From Chloroflexota bacterium (GTDB lineage: Bacteria; Chloroflexota; Limnocylindria; P2-11E): a stretch of 64,000 nucleotides of DNA. The stretch is taken from the NCBI GenBank assembly GCA_005889405.1, contig VBFY01000059.1, positions 1-64,000 on the forward strand, read 5' to 3'. A program made the position numbers and the translations under genes. Shown here in pieces: positions 1 through 7,756 of this stretch; positions within the stretch are counted from its first letter, which is position 1, and each line of letters starts with the position of its first letter. Under the pieces are notes generated by a model. That model worked only from the letters and a program-made list of their open reading frames with translations. It was not told the DNA's origin and did not search any database.

Positions 1-729
1 AACGCGCCGGACGGCGTCGTGGCCATCGAGCTGCGCGATCTGGACCTCGACCGGCTCGCGGGCGCGCTCGCGCCTTACGACGTCACGCTGCCCCCGACCA
101 TCGCTGTCGCGGCACAGGACCACGGGTTCTCGCCGAAGCACTCCAATCGCCTGTTTCGCTTCGAGCATTGGCGTCGTCTTCTCACGCCGGGCAGCACGCT
201 CGCCGATCACATCTGGCGGGAGCCGCCGGAGTACATGACCCGCCTCCGCGCGATCCAGGCCGACGCGCCAGGCGCGATCGTCGCGGACACCGGACCGGCG
301 GCCGTGCTCGGCGCCCTCGAGGACGAGCTCGTCGGTCAAGCCGCTGGGCTCGGCGCGTGCATCGTCAACGTCGGCAATCAGCACACGCTCGGCCTTCTCG
401 TCCGCGGCGAGGAGCTCTTCGGCGTGATGGAGCACCACACCGAGGCGATGGACACCAAGAAGCTGGACCGCCTCATCGCGCGCCTCGTCACGGGCGCCAT
501 CACGCACGAGGAGGTGTTCAACGATGACGGTCACGGCGCGCTGGTGCTCGACGAGCGCTACCGCGCGGCCGGTCCGTTCTCGTTCGTCGCCGTCACGGGC
601 CCGAACCGCGCGATGGCCGCGCCGCTCGGCTGGTACTTCGCGGCGCCCCACGGCGCGATGATGCTGTCGGGTTGCTTCGGTCTCGTCCGCGGTGTCCGCG
701 CGCTCCAGCAGACACCGGCGCGACGATGA
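1..729 (+). CDS. DUF1786 family protein, 5' truncated by window edge
   Basis: The frame is open from base 1, so the true start lies outside the window; the GTG at 19 is only the first start in view. The visible 236 residues resemble the DUF1786 family, historically labelled as related to pyruvate formate-lyase activating enzyme but without a proven function. Glycine-rich nucleotide-binding-like segments are visible (IVADTGPAAVLGAL near residue 90, ACIVNVGNQHTLGLL near 115), which look like the ASKHA sugar kinase/hsp70 fold. It ends just before a strong hairpin shared with the convergent permease gene. Family assignment is by recognition only; substrate and role are unknown. Confidence 0.6.
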   Translation, partial: NAPDGVVAIELRDLDLDRLAGALAPYDVTLPPTIAVAAQDHGFSPKHSNRLFRFEHWRRLLTPGSTLADHIWREPPEYMTRLRAIQADAPGAIVADTGPAAVLGALEDELVGQAAGLGACIVNVGNQHTLGLLVRGEELFGVMEHHTEAMDTKKLDRLIARLVTGAITHEEVFNDDGHGALVLDERYRAAGPFSFVAVTGPNRAMAAPLGWYFAAPHGAMMLSGCFGLVRGVRALQQTPARR

Positions 730-734
730 ACAAA

Positions 735-763
735 CAGGAGCCCCGCACTAGGCGGGGCTCCTG
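735..763. terminator. Bidirectional hairpin terminator candidate
   Basis: A perfect 12-bp inverted repeat (CAGGAGCCCCGC / GCGGGGCTCCTG) with a 5-nt loop sits between the stop of the DUF1786 gene and the stop of the convergent purine permease. There is no clear T-tract on either side, so it may act as an intrinsic terminator of the T-poor kind or as an mRNA 3' stabiliser. Confidence 0.7.
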
Positions 764-793
764 CGGTTGTCCGAAAGGTGCCGGACGCTCAGA

Positions 794-2230
794 TCACTTG
801 GGAATGAACTGGCGTAGCCACGGGTCCGCGAAGTAGATCGCGAACGCGATCGTAGCGACCCACAGCCAGAGGCTCACGTCCTTGCTCTTGCCACCCGCGA
901 CCTTGAGCAGCGAGTACGCGATGAATCCGGCGCCCACGCCGTTCGTGATCGAGTAGGTAAGAGGCATGACGAACAACGTGAGGAGCACCGCGAATCCGGT
1001 GGCGAAGTCGATGTTCCCGACCTTGTTGAGATCGAGGATCGGCTTGAACATGAACCAACCGACGAGCATCAACGCCGGGGCCGTGGCCTGCGGCGGCACG
1101 ATGCCCGCGATAGGTGCGAGGAAGATCGAGACGAGGAAGAGCGCCGCGGTGACGAGGCTCGCGAGCCCCGTCTTGGCGCCCTCCGCAACACCCGCGCCTG
1201 ACTCGATGTAGGTCGTGTTGCTCGACGTGCCGAAGATGCCGCCGAACAGCGCGCCGAGCGAGTCGACCCAGAAGACGCGGTCGGCGCGATCGATCGACCC
1301 GTCCTTCTTCAGCCAACCGCCCTCGGACGCCACCGACACGACGGTGCCGGCGGTGTCGAAGAAGTCGGACAGCATGAGCGAGAAGACGGTGAGGATCGCG
1401 ACGAAGAAGCCGAGCCGGAAGACCTCGAGGAGTGCGATGCCGTTCGCGCCGCTGGTGAACACCGCGCCGATGGTCGAGAAGTCCGGCGTTGCGAACAGCG
1501 ACGTTGGCATGACCGCGACGCCCGGGAGAGCGCTGTACGTCGCGCCGCCCGTGCCCGCGTTCACGATGACCCCGATGACGGTCGCGCCGATGATCCCGAG
1601 GATCAGCGCGCCTTTGATGTTGCGCGAGTACAGGAACGATGTGAGAAGCAGACCGCCGACCGTGACGATGGCGGTGCCGCTGTTGAGGTTGCCGAGCGCG
1701 ACGGGGTCCGACGGGTTGCCGGTGCCGATGGCGAGTCCGCCGTTGAAGAAGCCGATCGCGAAGATGAAGGCACCGATGCCGGCGCCGATGCCGAGCTTGA
1801 TCGGAACGGGCACGGCGTCAAGAAGCACGCGGCGGATGCCGAGCGCCATCGCGATGCAGATCGCGAGACCTTCGAGCGCGACCACGCCCATGGCGCCTTG
1901 CCACGAGAGACCGGCGCCCTTGACCAGACCGAACGCCACGACGGCATTGATGCCGAGGCCCGCCGCGCCCGCATACGGGTAGTTCGCGTAGAGGGCCATA
2001 CCCCCGGTGAAGAGCGCGGCCATGAGGGCCGTCGCGGCGACGACCGCGGGGAACGGAAGACCGGCGTTCGAAAGGATGACGGCGTTCACGACCAGGATGT
2101 AGGACATGACGAGGTAGTTCGTGACGCCACCTCGGATCTCGGTTCCGATCGTGGACCCGGACGCGCGGACCTTGAATTGCCGCTCGATCCAGTCCTGGCC
2201 GCCGGTTGCGGCGGCCGCACGTGCTGTCAT
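794..2230 (-). CDS. NCS2 family purine permease (AzgA/PbuG type)
   Basis: A 478-residue polytopic inner-membrane protein that matches the COG2252 branch of nucleobase:cation symporters, which take up guanine, hypoxanthine or adenine with protons. Visible family features are the N-terminal GGVTNYLVMSYILVVN segment, the GAAGLGINAVVAFG motif around residue 90, and the C-terminal half segment FFDTAGTVVSVASEGG. About 12-14 hydrophobic segments are present and the length is normal. The ATG has a strong Shine-Dalgarno sequence (AGGGAGGG). I looked for a purine riboswitch upstream and did not find one. The exact purine specificity cannot be read from the sequence. Confidence 0.88.
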   Translation of the reverse strand: MTARAAAATGGQDWIERQFKVRASGSTIGTEIRGGVTNYLVMSYILVVNAVILSNAGLPFPAVVAATALMAALFTGGMALYANYPYAGAAGLGINAVVAFGLVKGAGLSWQGAMGVVALEGLAICIAMALGIRRVLLDAVPVPIKLGIGAGIGAFIFAIGFFNGGLAIGTGNPSDPVALGNLNSGTAIVTVGGLLLTSFLYSRNIKGALILGIIGATVIGVIVNAGTGGATYSALPGVAVMPTSLFATPDFSTIGAVFTSGANGIALLEVFRLGFFVAILTVFSLMLSDFFDTAGTVVSVASEGGWLKKDGSIDRADRVFWVDSLGALFGGIFGTSSNTTYIESGAGVAEGAKTGLASLVTAALFLVSIFLAPIAGIVPPQATAPALMLVGWFMFKPILDLNKVGNIDFATGFAVLLTLFVMPLTYSITNGVGAGFIAYSLLKVAGGKSKDVSLWLWVATIAFAIYFADPWLRQFIPK

Positions 2231-2397
2231 GAAATTCCCTCCCTAAATCCGCTGACGGCTACGCGCGTGCTGGGCGACGCACCTCCTCAGTGCATTTGCT
2301 CACACCGGCGCGTGTTGTACGGCCAATCAGGAGGAAGCGGGCGGCGCTCGAGTACCGCGGCGGATTCTAGCCTGCGGTGGGAGCGAGGATGCGCCCG

Positions 2398-2913
2398 CTA
2401 GGGAAGAACGTACGGGCCAATGACGAAGATCGCCTCTGTCTGGCTGGTCGTGCCCCGAGCACAGACGATGCGGTAGGTGCCGCGCTGCAGAACGGTGTCC
2501 ACGTCGGCGCGGCTTAGAGGTCCGAGCGCCCGCTGGATGAACATCGTGACAAACGGCGGAGTTCCGGGCAGAGGTTCGCCGGTCTGCACGAGTCGCTGCT
2601 CCTCACCAACTTACGCTGCCAACTCCTGGTACGAGGATCCATCGTTGAGTCTGACGAGGTAGAAGACGGCGTAGCCAGACGTGCCGTTGACGAATGTCAC
2701 TCGGAATCTCTCCGCGATCAGCGCGCCGAATCCGTCGGGCGTGCACGCGTCGCGCGTGACTGTGACAGCCAACGCGCGCGATGGGTCGGGAGGCTGCCGC
2801 TCTCCACAAGACACCGTCGCCATTAGCAGCGCAAAGACGATCGCGAGCGCCGGACCCAGGTGCTGATCGGCTGCGCTTGGTAGTTCAGCGTCAAGTTGAA
2901 CAAGGTCGTGCAT
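2398..2913 (-). pseudogene. Small lipoprotein gene interrupted by an in-frame TAA
   Basis: Two minus-strand ORFs (2611-2913 and 2398-2589) are in exactly the same frame and separated only by a TAA at 2611-2613. Read through, they give one secreted protein of about 170 residues: a hydrophobic segment ending in a lipobox-like ATVSC near residue 35, a beta-rich part (RFRVTFVNGTSGYAVFYLVR), then VGEEQRLVQTGEPLPG and RGTYRIVCARG. The second half has no good start or ribosome site of its own. The TAA could replace a Tyr codon (TAC or TAT). Either this is a recent pseudogene, a base error, or two short proteins. The ATG at 2913 was chosen because the upstream extension is translated tRNA. I do not recognise a named family. 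Confidence 0.6.
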
Positions 2914-2961
2914 GGCTCCCGTGCGTCGAGCTCCCGGAACCGGCTCGTAGGGCCAAATCCG

Positions 2962-3048
2962 CGGAGGGGGTGGGATTCGAACCCACGGAAGCCTTGCGAC
3001 TTCAGCGGTTTTCAAGACCGCCGCATTCGACCACTCTGCCACCCCTCC
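2962..3048 (-). tRNA. tRNA-Ser (anticodon UGA)
   Basis: The reverse complement folds as a class II tRNA: acceptor GGAGGGG paired with CCCCTCC, a D-arm beginning TGGCAGAGTGG, the anticodon loop CTTGAAA with anticodon TGA, a long variable arm, and the T-arm GTGGGTTCGAATCCCAC. The discriminator is G and CCA is not encoded. It reads UCN serine codons. The track ORF 2611-3042 starting MAEWSNAAVLKTA is a translation of this gene and is spurious at its N-terminus. The 5' end of the tRNA is duplicated near 3608-3644. Confidence 0.96.
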
Positions 3049-3063
3049 GAGGCAATAACGATA
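3027..3063 (+). repeat. Direct repeat copy 1, overlapping the 5' end of tRNA-Ser (att-like)
   Basis: This 37-nt segment covers the first ~22 nt of tRNA-Ser plus 15 nt of its leader. It recurs at 3608-3644 with 35 of 37 positions identical, including 29 consecutive identical bases. The spacing between copies is 581 bp. Such a tRNA-anchored direct repeat is what a site-specific integration leaves behind. Confidence 0.75.
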
Positions 3064-3214
3064 GGGCTCTCAGCACTTTGTGAGGCACGGTGCCCGCCTG
3101 TTTGATGCCAATTCTGATGCCAGCATCGATGCAACTCTCTGCAACCTGACGTGATCCGGGACGACGGGTCGGGCGCTGTGCTGGCAACTGGGATTACCGT
3201 GGGGAGCGCGACAC

Positions 3215-3601
3215 ATGGCGGGTGATTACGGCGCGAGAAGGAGCATGTCTCAGATCTTTGGCGCCCACGTAGTCGTCTACAGCAAGGACGCCGCGGCTGA
3301 TCGCGCCTTCTTACGCGATCTTCTTGGATTTTCGTCGGTAGACGCTGGCGATGGATGGCTGATTTTTACGCTTCCTCCCACCGAGGTGGCGATTCATCCC
3401 GCCGAAGAGAACGACCGGCACGAGCTCTTTCTCATGTGTAACGACCTGAAGGCCGAGATATCGGCGCTCGGGAGCAAGGGCTTCCATTGCTCGGAGGTGC
3501 AAGAAGCACGATGGGGTTCGATAACCAGAATCCAGCTTCCCGGAGGAGGCGAGCTCGGTCTCTACCAACCGAAGCATCCATCCGCATTGGCTTGCCCTTG
3601 A
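3215..3601 (+). CDS. VOC (glyoxalase/bleomycin resistance) family protein
   Basis: A 128-residue single-domain protein with the vicinal-oxygen-chelate pattern: GAHVVVYSKDAAADRAFLRDLLGF near the N-terminus, a beta-alpha-beta-beta-beta module, and a C-terminal GGGELGLYQP strand carrying an acidic residue typical of the metal site. Substrate is unknown; relatives include dioxygenases, glyoxalase I and antibiotic-binding proteins. The ATG at 3215 has GGGAG at a normal distance; an internal ATG at 3245 (MSQIFGAHVVV) matches the family start better but has its AAGGAG almost touching it. It lies inside the repeat-bracketed, lower-GC segment, so horizontal acquisition is likely. Confidence 0.82.
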   Translation: MAGDYGARRSMSQIFGAHVVVYSKDAAADRAFLRDLLGFSSVDAGDGWLIFTLPPTEVAIHPAEENDRHELFLMCNDLKAEISALGSKGFHCSEVQEARWGSITRIQLPGGGELGLYQPKHPSALACP

Positions 3602-3607
3602 AGCTGA

Positions 3608-3644
3608 TCGACCGTTCTGCCACCCCTCCGAGGCAATAACGATA
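3608..3644 (+). repeat. Direct repeat copy 2 (tRNA-Ser 5'-end fragment)
   Basis: Second copy of the 37-nt sequence that overlaps the tRNA-Ser 5' end. It differs from copy 1 only at two adjacent bases (AC versus GT) in the D-arm region. The rest of a tRNA does not follow, so this is a fragment and not a second gene. It begins 6 bp after the VOC stop codon. Confidence 0.75.
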
Positions 3645-3778
3645 TGGGTCTTCTGATTTGCTCTCGTCTTTGTTGGCCCATTTCGGTGCCAACGGCAAAC
3701 CATGATCTTGGTCGAAAGGAAAAGGATCTCAACAGCGCCCGCGACCGTTCGGAACCGCAAACGCGCTGAGCGGGCAGG

Positions 3779-5005
3779 TTACGCGCGCAGCCAGAGGCTC
3801 ACGTGCGCCGGCTGCATCGTGTCGCCGACGAGCGTCAGAAGATCGTCCCGCACCGCGTCCAGATCGACCTCGTTAGCAATCTGGTCGCTGAATGCGTCGA
3901 GCATCCGCCCGGCGTCATAACGCGCGCGATTGAACCTGCGATCGACTGACGATTGGATGCGCCGGCGGAAGGGCTGGAAGAGTGCGAAGCTCGCAAGCGT
4001 TGAGGCCGCTACAGCGATCTCGGAGCCGCCAGTCATCGGCCGCAGGAGGCTCTGCAACATGATTATGCCGCCGAAGAACGCCGCCCCGATGGCAGCGGTC
4101 GTGAGCGCGTAGACGAGCGTTCGATTGATGAGGAGGTCAATGTCGTAAAGGCGGTAGCGGAAGATAGCGACGCCGGCGGCTACGGGGATGGCGTTGATGA
4201 AGAGCAGGTCGAGGATCTCGAATGGCTTGTAGGCGAAGTTGCTGTCGAGGAAGACCCCGACCGCGTACAGACCGCTCGCATAGGCGATCCACTTCATCTG
4301 AAGGCGCTCCACTCCGCGAGACCGCCGGAACCGACGGATGAGCGCGGCGATCGACAGGATCGCCGCCCCAAACAACAGCGTGAAGAGCGGCGGCAGGACG
4401 TCACCGAGCGCGAGCTCGCCGGGGAACGGTGAAATCGGATTCCGCAGGGCTGGCAGCCCAATTAGAGGACCGGCAAGGAGCGCGACCGTGATCGTGAAGA
4501 GGCCGAGTGCGAACGCGGCGTACCAAGCGACGGGCCGCCAGCGCGGTGACAACAGCCGGCCGTCGGGGAAGACGAGAAACAAGAACGTCGGGATCACCCC
4601 CGTCGTCGGGAGCCAGAGCCAGGAGCCCAACCACGCGGCCCACTCGCCCCCCGGCAGGCCTGGGTGTACGAGGTACGCGTAGGCGCTGTACATCTGGGCC
4701 AGCTCGTAGGTGCCTGCGCATGCGCCCGAAACGAGGAAGATCCATCCAACAGCGTTCCGCGGCTGCCGAAACGCGATCGCCAATCCGAGCGCACCCTCGG
4801 TGAGGCCGAAGATCGCCGTTGCACCGCGGAACGCGTGAACCTCCGGAAGCGGAACCGTGCCCGAAAGCGCAAACAAGACCAATGCGGCGACGCTCGACCC
4901 GACGGCGACGACGAGCAAAGCGATCGCGGCGATGCCGGACGTTGTCAGACCCCGCCGCGCGAGAGCGACTCGCGCGTCGAGCAGATTCGCACGCATCAAA
5001 GGCAT
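3779..5005 (-). CDS. Polytopic membrane protein resembling sensor-kinase input module
   Basis: About 408 residues with roughly ten hydrophobic segments, then a soluble C-terminal tail of ~80 residues (RRIQSSVDRRFNRARYDAGRMLDAF). The motif FRYRLYDIDLLINRTLVY is characteristic of actinobacterial and Chloroflexota membrane proteins that often precede a GAF domain and histidine kinase; here the protein stops before any kinase domain (no H-box or ATP-binding motifs). It may pair with a separate regulator or be a truncated sensor. The track ORF extends to 5296, but the first ~97 residues there look non-coding, so I take the ATG at 5005 (or 4996). Function unknown. Confidence 0.7.
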   Translation of the reverse strand: MPLMRANLLDARVALARRGLTTSGIAAIALLVVAVGSSVAALVLFALSGTVPLPEVHAFRGATAIFGLTEGALGLAIAFRQPRNAVGWIFLVSGACAGTYELAQMYSAYAYLVHPGLPGGEWAAWLGSWLWLPTTGVIPTFLFLVFPDGRLLSPRWRPVAWYAAFALGLFTITVALLAGPLIGLPALRNPISPFPGELALGDVLPPLFTLLFGAAILSIAALIRRFRRSRGVERLQMKWIAYASGLYAVGVFLDSNFAYKPFEILDLLFINAIPVAAGVAIFRYRLYDIDLLINRTLVYALTTAAIGAAFFGGIIMLQSLLRPMTGGSEIAVAASTLASFALFQPFRRRIQSSVDRRFNRARYDAGRMLDAFSDQIANEVDLDAVRDDLLTLVGDTMQPAHVSLWLRA

Positions 5006-5354
5006 TTTCGCTGTCGGCCGTCCGAGGAACGTTACGGCGCTGACCGCTGGAGCACTTACGACGCCGTGCCTGGCCCCGAGCGGCAACTCCTCACCACAAC
5101 TGAGCTCGCCACGGAGCCGCGAGCACGACGCGTCCACCGTCGTGAGCGTCTCGCGACCGAACAGCGCGATGCCCCTCTTCTTCGTTGCCCCGCTGAAGGC
5201 ATGTCGGCGGTCCCGGCTTGGCCGTTGTCTCCCCCATCTCGCGGCCGTGCTGCGTGCGACGTAGAGCGCGGTGGATCTTCGATGGGAGCACGGCATCGAG
5301 CTCGTTTACGACGCTGCTTTGCATCGTCGGCGTGCGGGTTAGTGATGCGCGCTC
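5006..5354. other. Intergenic stretch without a convincing gene
   Basis: About 350 bp between the membrane protein start and the stop of the debranching-enzyme gene. Several overlapping frames are open in both directions, but the peptides are Arg/Ser/Ala-rich, lack domains and have no good start context. It probably holds the promoter of the membrane protein and the 3' end region of the upstream operon; I see no clear promoter, tRNA or hairpin. Confidence 0.5.
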
Positions 5355-6926
5355 TTAGAGGTCGCTTCCGCGACCGCGCGCTCGGGCGCGCCGGTCATGC
5401 TCCCCGCCTCGCTCCAGGTCGAGGACGAAGTCACAGCGGCGTGCATAGGCGCTGCGAAGCTCCGCCCAAGTGCGATGAACAGCGAGTTGCGAAACCTGCT
5501 CAAGTACCCCGGCCTCTAGGGCCTGGCGCCAGGGGTCTCCGTCCGGCGCACCCGCCGCGCCGTGGAGCTCGCGGTTCGAGCCCAGCCACCACTTGAGGGC
5601 CAGGGCCGCTGTCACGGTCCAGGTGATCGGCGCCTCGGGCTGGTTGGTGCCGACGATCACCTCCGGCTCAGCGGTGCGAAGGTCGCGGGCGCGGAAGTCG
5701 TACATCACTCGCTGGTCGGGACTGACGTAAAGGAACTCGACGTGAGCCCCGGCGACGTTGACCGCGTTGAGGAGGCGGATGCCGATCTGGCGGGCAAGCC
5801 TTGGCAGTCCCTGGTGTGCCAGGCCTCTGGCGACGTCGAAGGTCTCCTTCATCCAGACCGTCCACTCGCCGTGATAGTCCTGGAAGTCCACCAGACCGCC
5901 TTCGCTCGCGCTGCGGCAGCGGATGCCGACCTCGGTCACGAAGTCAGGGCTGCAGATCCGGCGCACCAGCCCGCCGACGTACAGATCGGCAGCCGGCAGC
6001 CCGTCGAAGAGGGCGGTGTCCAGTAGCAAGGCGCCGTTCGACGCGATGCTTTCGATCCACCGCGGTCGGCCGCCGTCATCTCGGTCGAGGCCCATGGCGA
6101 AATAACCATCGCCTGGCATCCATAGATCACGGATGACGCGCTCGCGGAGCGCTTGCGCTCGGTCACGCCACTCCACCGCGCGAGCTTCGAAAAGGCGCGC
6201 GGCGCCGAGCAGGGCGTCGTATGCGTAGCCCTGCACCTCGACAGCGGCGATCGCTTCGTCCGAGTTGGCCAGGGTTCCGTCGCGGTGGATGTACGAAGTG
6301 CCGGAGTCCTTCCAAACTTGGAAGGGGATGCCCTCCGGGTTCCGGCGCTGGAACTCGACGAACCCGAGCGGAGAGCCGTCCATTTTCGCGGTGATCCAGT
6401 CCACTGCCGCGAGGACGCTCTCGCGGACGGCGATCTGGCCGCCGTCCCGGCGAGTGACGGTCTCGGCCAGGATCGACTCGCCGTGGGTCGCGCAGTAGCG
6501 GGCCACCAGGCGAACGAAGAGCGGCGTCGCGTCGACGCTGCCGTAGTAGGTCAGGCTCGTCTCATCGCCACCCCATCGGCCGGCCAGCTCCCTCAGCAGG
6601 CGCTCGGAGGCCGGGGGGATCCGCCGGCCGTCGACGTAGAGCATCCGGTGCTCGTGGTGGATCTTGCCCCGCTCCTCCTCGTTGCTGTGGGGACCGAGCG
6701 GGGCGTCCACCGTGCCCTGCAGCCGGGCCAGCGTCAGGATGATGTCGCGCGTCACGTCGGGCCGTAGGTCGAGAAGCGACTCGCCCGCGGTCACCGAGTC
6801 GCGGCCATAGATCGCGTAGCTGAACAGCCGGTCGCCGCTCCCGTAGAGTCCCGCGCCGTCGCTGCGCAGCCGCGCGAGGTCGGCGAGGGCGCTCAGACGA
6901 CGCGGAGAGTTATCGTCGGGCGTCAA
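5355..6926 (-). CDS. Amylo-alpha-1,6-glucosidase-like glycoside hydrolase
   Basis: A 523-residue protein of the (alpha/alpha)6 six-hairpin glycosidase type seen in glycogen debranching enzymes and GH63-like enzymes. Recognisable segments are YAIYGRDSVTAGESLLDLRP near residue 37 (substrate-site Arg-Asp), TYYGSVDATPLFVRLVARYC near 125, GYAYDALLGAARLFEARA near 235, and the late catalytic-region segment DFQDYHGEWTVWMKETFDVARG near 350. It probably trims alpha-linked glucans in the cytoplasm; there is no signal peptide. It starts with TTG whose last bases overlap the TGA of the upstream reductase (TTGA), implying translational coupling. The N-terminal beta domain of classical debranching enzymes is absent. 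Confidence 0.78.
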   Translation of the reverse strand: MTPDDNSPRRLSALADLARLRSDGAGLYGSGDRLFSYAIYGRDSVTAGESLLDLRPDVTRDIILTLARLQGTVDAPLGPHSNEEERGKIHHEHRMLYVDGRRIPPASERLLRELAGRWGGDETSLTYYGSVDATPLFVRLVARYCATHGESILAETVTRRDGGQIAVRESVLAAVDWITAKMDGSPLGFVEFQRRNPEGIPFQVWKDSGTSYIHRDGTLANSDEAIAAVEVQGYAYDALLGAARLFEARAVEWRDRAQALRERVIRDLWMPGDGYFAMGLDRDDGGRPRWIESIASNGALLLDTALFDGLPAADLYVGGLVRRICSPDFVTEVGIRCRSASEGGLVDFQDYHGEWTVWMKETFDVARGLAHQGLPRLARQIGIRLLNAVNVAGAHVEFLYVSPDQRVMYDFRARDLRTAEPEVIVGTNQPEAPITWTVTAALALKWWLGSNRELHGAAGAPDGDPWRQALEAGVLEQVSQLAVHRTWAELRSAYARRCDFVLDLERGGEHDRRARARGRGSDL

Positions 6927-7723
6927 GCTCTCGGCGCCGGCTGTTCGCCTCGGAAGATCGCGGCGTGGCGTCGAGCGAAGTCAGCGAAGCTCATCGGTCG
7001 GCGTTTGAAGACCGTCGGGATCACCGACGACACGGTCTCCTCTTTTCCCTTGCGACGCTCCGCAAAGAGCTCGGCCAGCCCATCCGCGAGATACGCAGGC
7101 ATGCCCGCGGCGATCTGGGCAGCCCTGGCGTCTTCGGGCGGCACGTCGACGTAGCAGATCGGCTTCCCCGTCGCGGCGGAGAGCGCGGCGGCGACCTCGG
7201 TCATCGTGAGCGCGTCGGGACCCGTGATCGGGTACGTCTTTCCCTCGTGCCCCGAGCCGGTCAACACGTCCGCAGCGACGTCGGCGATGTCACCGATATC
7301 GGCGCGCAGATGCGTGAAGGCCATACCCGACGCTTCCAGATGCCGCTCGATCTCGCCGTGCATCCGAGCAAACCTGAATGGTGAGTTCACGTCGGGGATG
7401 ATCCCGGAGAGCTTCACGACGTGACGCACGCCAGCGCGGGCCGCCGCGTCGATGAATGCCGCCTGGTCCTCACGCATGGTCGGGTTTGAGGAGGAAATGA
7501 GCATCGCTCGATCGATCCCACTCAGCGCCGGCACCAGCGTGTCCGGCCGGGCCATATCGCCTTCGGCAACATCGACGCCGGCCAGCCGGGACAACTCGGT
7601 CGCCTTTGCCGCGTTGGTGCCGGAGGCATTGCGAACCAACGCACGCACGGCGACGCCTCGCGCCGATAGTTTCCGCACCAGTTCCGCGCCGTTCAGGCCG
7701 GTGGCGCCAGTCACGAGAATCAC
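6923..7723 (-). CDS. NmrA/SDR-like NAD(P)-binding oxidoreductase
   Basis: A 266-residue atypical short-chain dehydrogenase. The N-terminal Rossmann motif is ILVTGATGLNGAELV and the strand-end RALVRNAS suits an NADP(H) pocket. No canonical YxxxK catalytic pair is obvious, as in NmrA-type redox sensors and NAD(P)H:quinone oxidoreductase 2 relatives (QorB-like). The start is GTG at 7723, 8 nt downstream of a CATAGT -10-like hexamer, so the mRNA may be leaderless. The next gene, a debranching glucosidase, overlaps the stop by 4 nt. Substrate unknown. Confidence 0.83.
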   Translation of the reverse strand: MILVTGATGLNGAELVRKLSARGVAVRALVRNASGTNAAKATELSRLAGVDVAEGDMARPDTLVPALSGIDRAMLISSSNPTMREDQAAFIDAAARAGVRHVVKLSGIIPDVNSPFRFARMHGEIERHLEASGMAFTHLRADIGDIADVAADVLTGSGHEGKTYPITGPDALTMTEVAAALSAATGKPICYVDVPPEDARAAQIAAGMPAYLADGLAELFAERRKGKEETVSSVIPTVFKRRPMSFADFARRHAAIFRGEQPAPRA

Positions 7724-7756
7724 GTTGGAAGACTATGACCAAAGGAGGAACGATCC
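7724..7756. promoter_or_regulatory. Divergent promoter with shared -10 hexamer
   Basis: The 33-bp gap between two divergent starts contains ACTATG on the plus strand (7732-7737), which reads CATAGT on the minus strand. The minus-strand hexamer is 8 nt from the GTG start of the reductase (leaderless spacing). On the plus strand it would leave a short leader containing AAAGGAGG before the ATG at 7757. No clear -35 elements are seen. Confidence 0.45.

Larger units (their letters stand above)
3064..3644 (+). mobile_element. Putative 581-bp tRNA-Ser-associated insertion carrying a VOC gene
   Basis: The segment from the end of repeat copy 1 to the end of copy 2 looks like a unit inserted at the tRNA-Ser 5' end. 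It contains one VOC-family gene and no integrase. Its base composition is visibly lower in GC than the neighbouring genes (runs such as TGATTTTTACG). It could be a remnant of a larger island, a small passenger element mobilised by an integrase elsewhere, or a local duplication of the tRNA end. Direct sequence evidence is the repeat and composition only. Confidence 0.4.

Noticed and set aside
966-1982. Plus-strand ORFs 966-1211 and 1215-1982
   Set aside because: They are antisense to the NCS2 permease and have compositional features of a shadow frame.
2231-2397. Purine riboswitch upstream of the permease
   Set aside because: No conserved P2/P3 loops, and no TATA-type core of a purine aptamer was visible on the minus strand.
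2914-3042. N-terminal part of track ORF 2611-3042 (MAEWSNAAVLKTA...)
   Set aside because: It is the translated tRNA-Ser gene, a known annotation artefact.
3064-3214. An integrase remnant between the tRNA and the VOC gene
   Set aside because: Short repeats such as GATGCCA are present, but no recombinase motif or open frame longer than 60 residues with family features was found.
4664-5596. 310-residue plus-strand ORF 4664-5596
   Set aside because: Arg-rich and antisense to the membrane protein and debranching gene; no domain.
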